Source: Gammaproteobacteria bacterium (GTDB taxonomy: Bacteria; Pseudomonadota; Gammaproteobacteria; SZUA-152). Taken from it: DNA of 64,000 bases. The DNA lies in NCBI GenBank assembly GCA_029882975.1, contig JAOUJW010000020.1, forward strand, positions 1 to 64,000, written 5' to 3'. The notes beneath the pieces are model-generated. The model worked only from the letters and a program-made list of their open reading frames with translations, had not been told where the DNA came from and made no database searches. Positions within the stretch are counted from its first letter, which is position 1. Every line of letters begins with the position of its first letter. This document shows, piece after piece, positions 63,883 to 64,000 of the stretch. The translations under genes and the position numbers were made by a program.

Positions 63883-64000
63883 CTATGGCTGTGTTGAGTC
63901 GTCAACCGCTTTATCCCTGGCAACGGTTTTTTTCGCGGTTGCTGCGGAATCGGTTTGCTGGGTAGCCGCCGGCTTGGCAGATGTAAGTTGTTTGGGCTGC
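63883..64000 (-). CDS. 3' end of an unidentified gene (partial)
   Basis: The last 38 codons of a minus-strand gene run off the window and end in TAG at 63883-63885. The tail is Ala-, Thr-, Lys- and Gln-rich (KPAATQQTDSAATAKK) and of low complexity. Position next to YcgL would suit RNase D (rnd), but the tail alone does not show it. Confidence 0.55.
   Translation of the reverse strand, partial: QPKQLTSAKPAATQQTDSAATAKKTVARDKAVDDSTQP

Overview
The window looks like a chromosomal segment of a gammaproteobacterium. The pointers are a fused RlmKL methyltransferase, a GlrK-QseG-GlrR operon, TrhP (YegQ), SirB, YcgL and TypA. No rRNA, tRNA, CRISPR array or complete insertion sequence was found. I cannot name the genus from the sequence alone.

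Layout. 1-9.4 kb: a 19-bp tandem repeat grown out of the 3' end of trhP, a REC / Hpt / REC-PAS-GGDEF-EAL signalling operon, an M20 peptidase, a hipBA toxin-antitoxin pair with a duplicated operator, an orphan ParA ATPase and a DUF4197 protein. 9.6-27.9 kb: a polyunsaturated (secondary) fatty acid synthase cluster on the + strand: phosphopantetheinyl transferase (pfaE), enoyl reductase (pfaD), a 2296-aa PfaA (KS-MAT-3xACP-KR-DH) and a 2941-aa PfaC-type protein (KS-CLF-AT-FabA-type DHs-PKS-type DH-degenerate acyltransferase). This is the pfa1-pfa2-pfa3 layout described in myxobacteria, with the PfaB acyltransferase inside the last protein, rather than the Shewanella pfaA-B-C-D layout. Three in-frame microsatellites lie in the two giant genes. 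28.4-32.8 kb: small, co-oriented accessory genes (GFA protein, Cys-motif protein, hotdog thioesterase-like protein, P-loop kinase-like protein, NADAR protein, small membrane proteins). 32.9-34.4 kb: a phosphatidylserine decarboxylase with an unusual membrane front end.

34.4-44.7 kb: a hybrid histidine kinase / HDOD / small-protein operon, a globin, SirB, Dtd, proline iminopeptidase, TypA and a periplasmic binding protein. 44.8-49.1 kb: the GlrK-QseG-GlrR operon. Just behind it sits an arrangement not explained by any gene: two perfect TGTC-N10-GACA palindromes followed by a sigma-54 promoter, aimed at a roughly 200-nt leader and a DUF2892 membrane protein that ends in a terminator. 49.4-54.4 kb: an ABC-2 exporter, a DUF374 acyltransferase, an orphan fatty-acyl-AMP ligase with its own carrier domain, and a 56-aa rubredoxin. 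54.7-58.8 kb: a membrane-anchored RRM protein, a second copy of the binding protein (now a His-rich lipoprotein), and a VWA lipoprotein / coiled-coil membrane protein pair. 59.4-64 kb: RlmKL, a 2-Cys peroxiredoxin, a small acidic protein, a parvulin-type lipoprotein, YcgL and the tail of one more gene.

Working together: the pfa genes should make a long-chain, probably polyunsaturated, acyl chain. The acyltransferase-like tail of PfaC has lost its catalytic motifs, so release and transfer to phospholipid may depend on other proteins. Nearby candidates are the thioesterase-like protein at 29.6 kb and, further away, the DUF374 acyltransferase.
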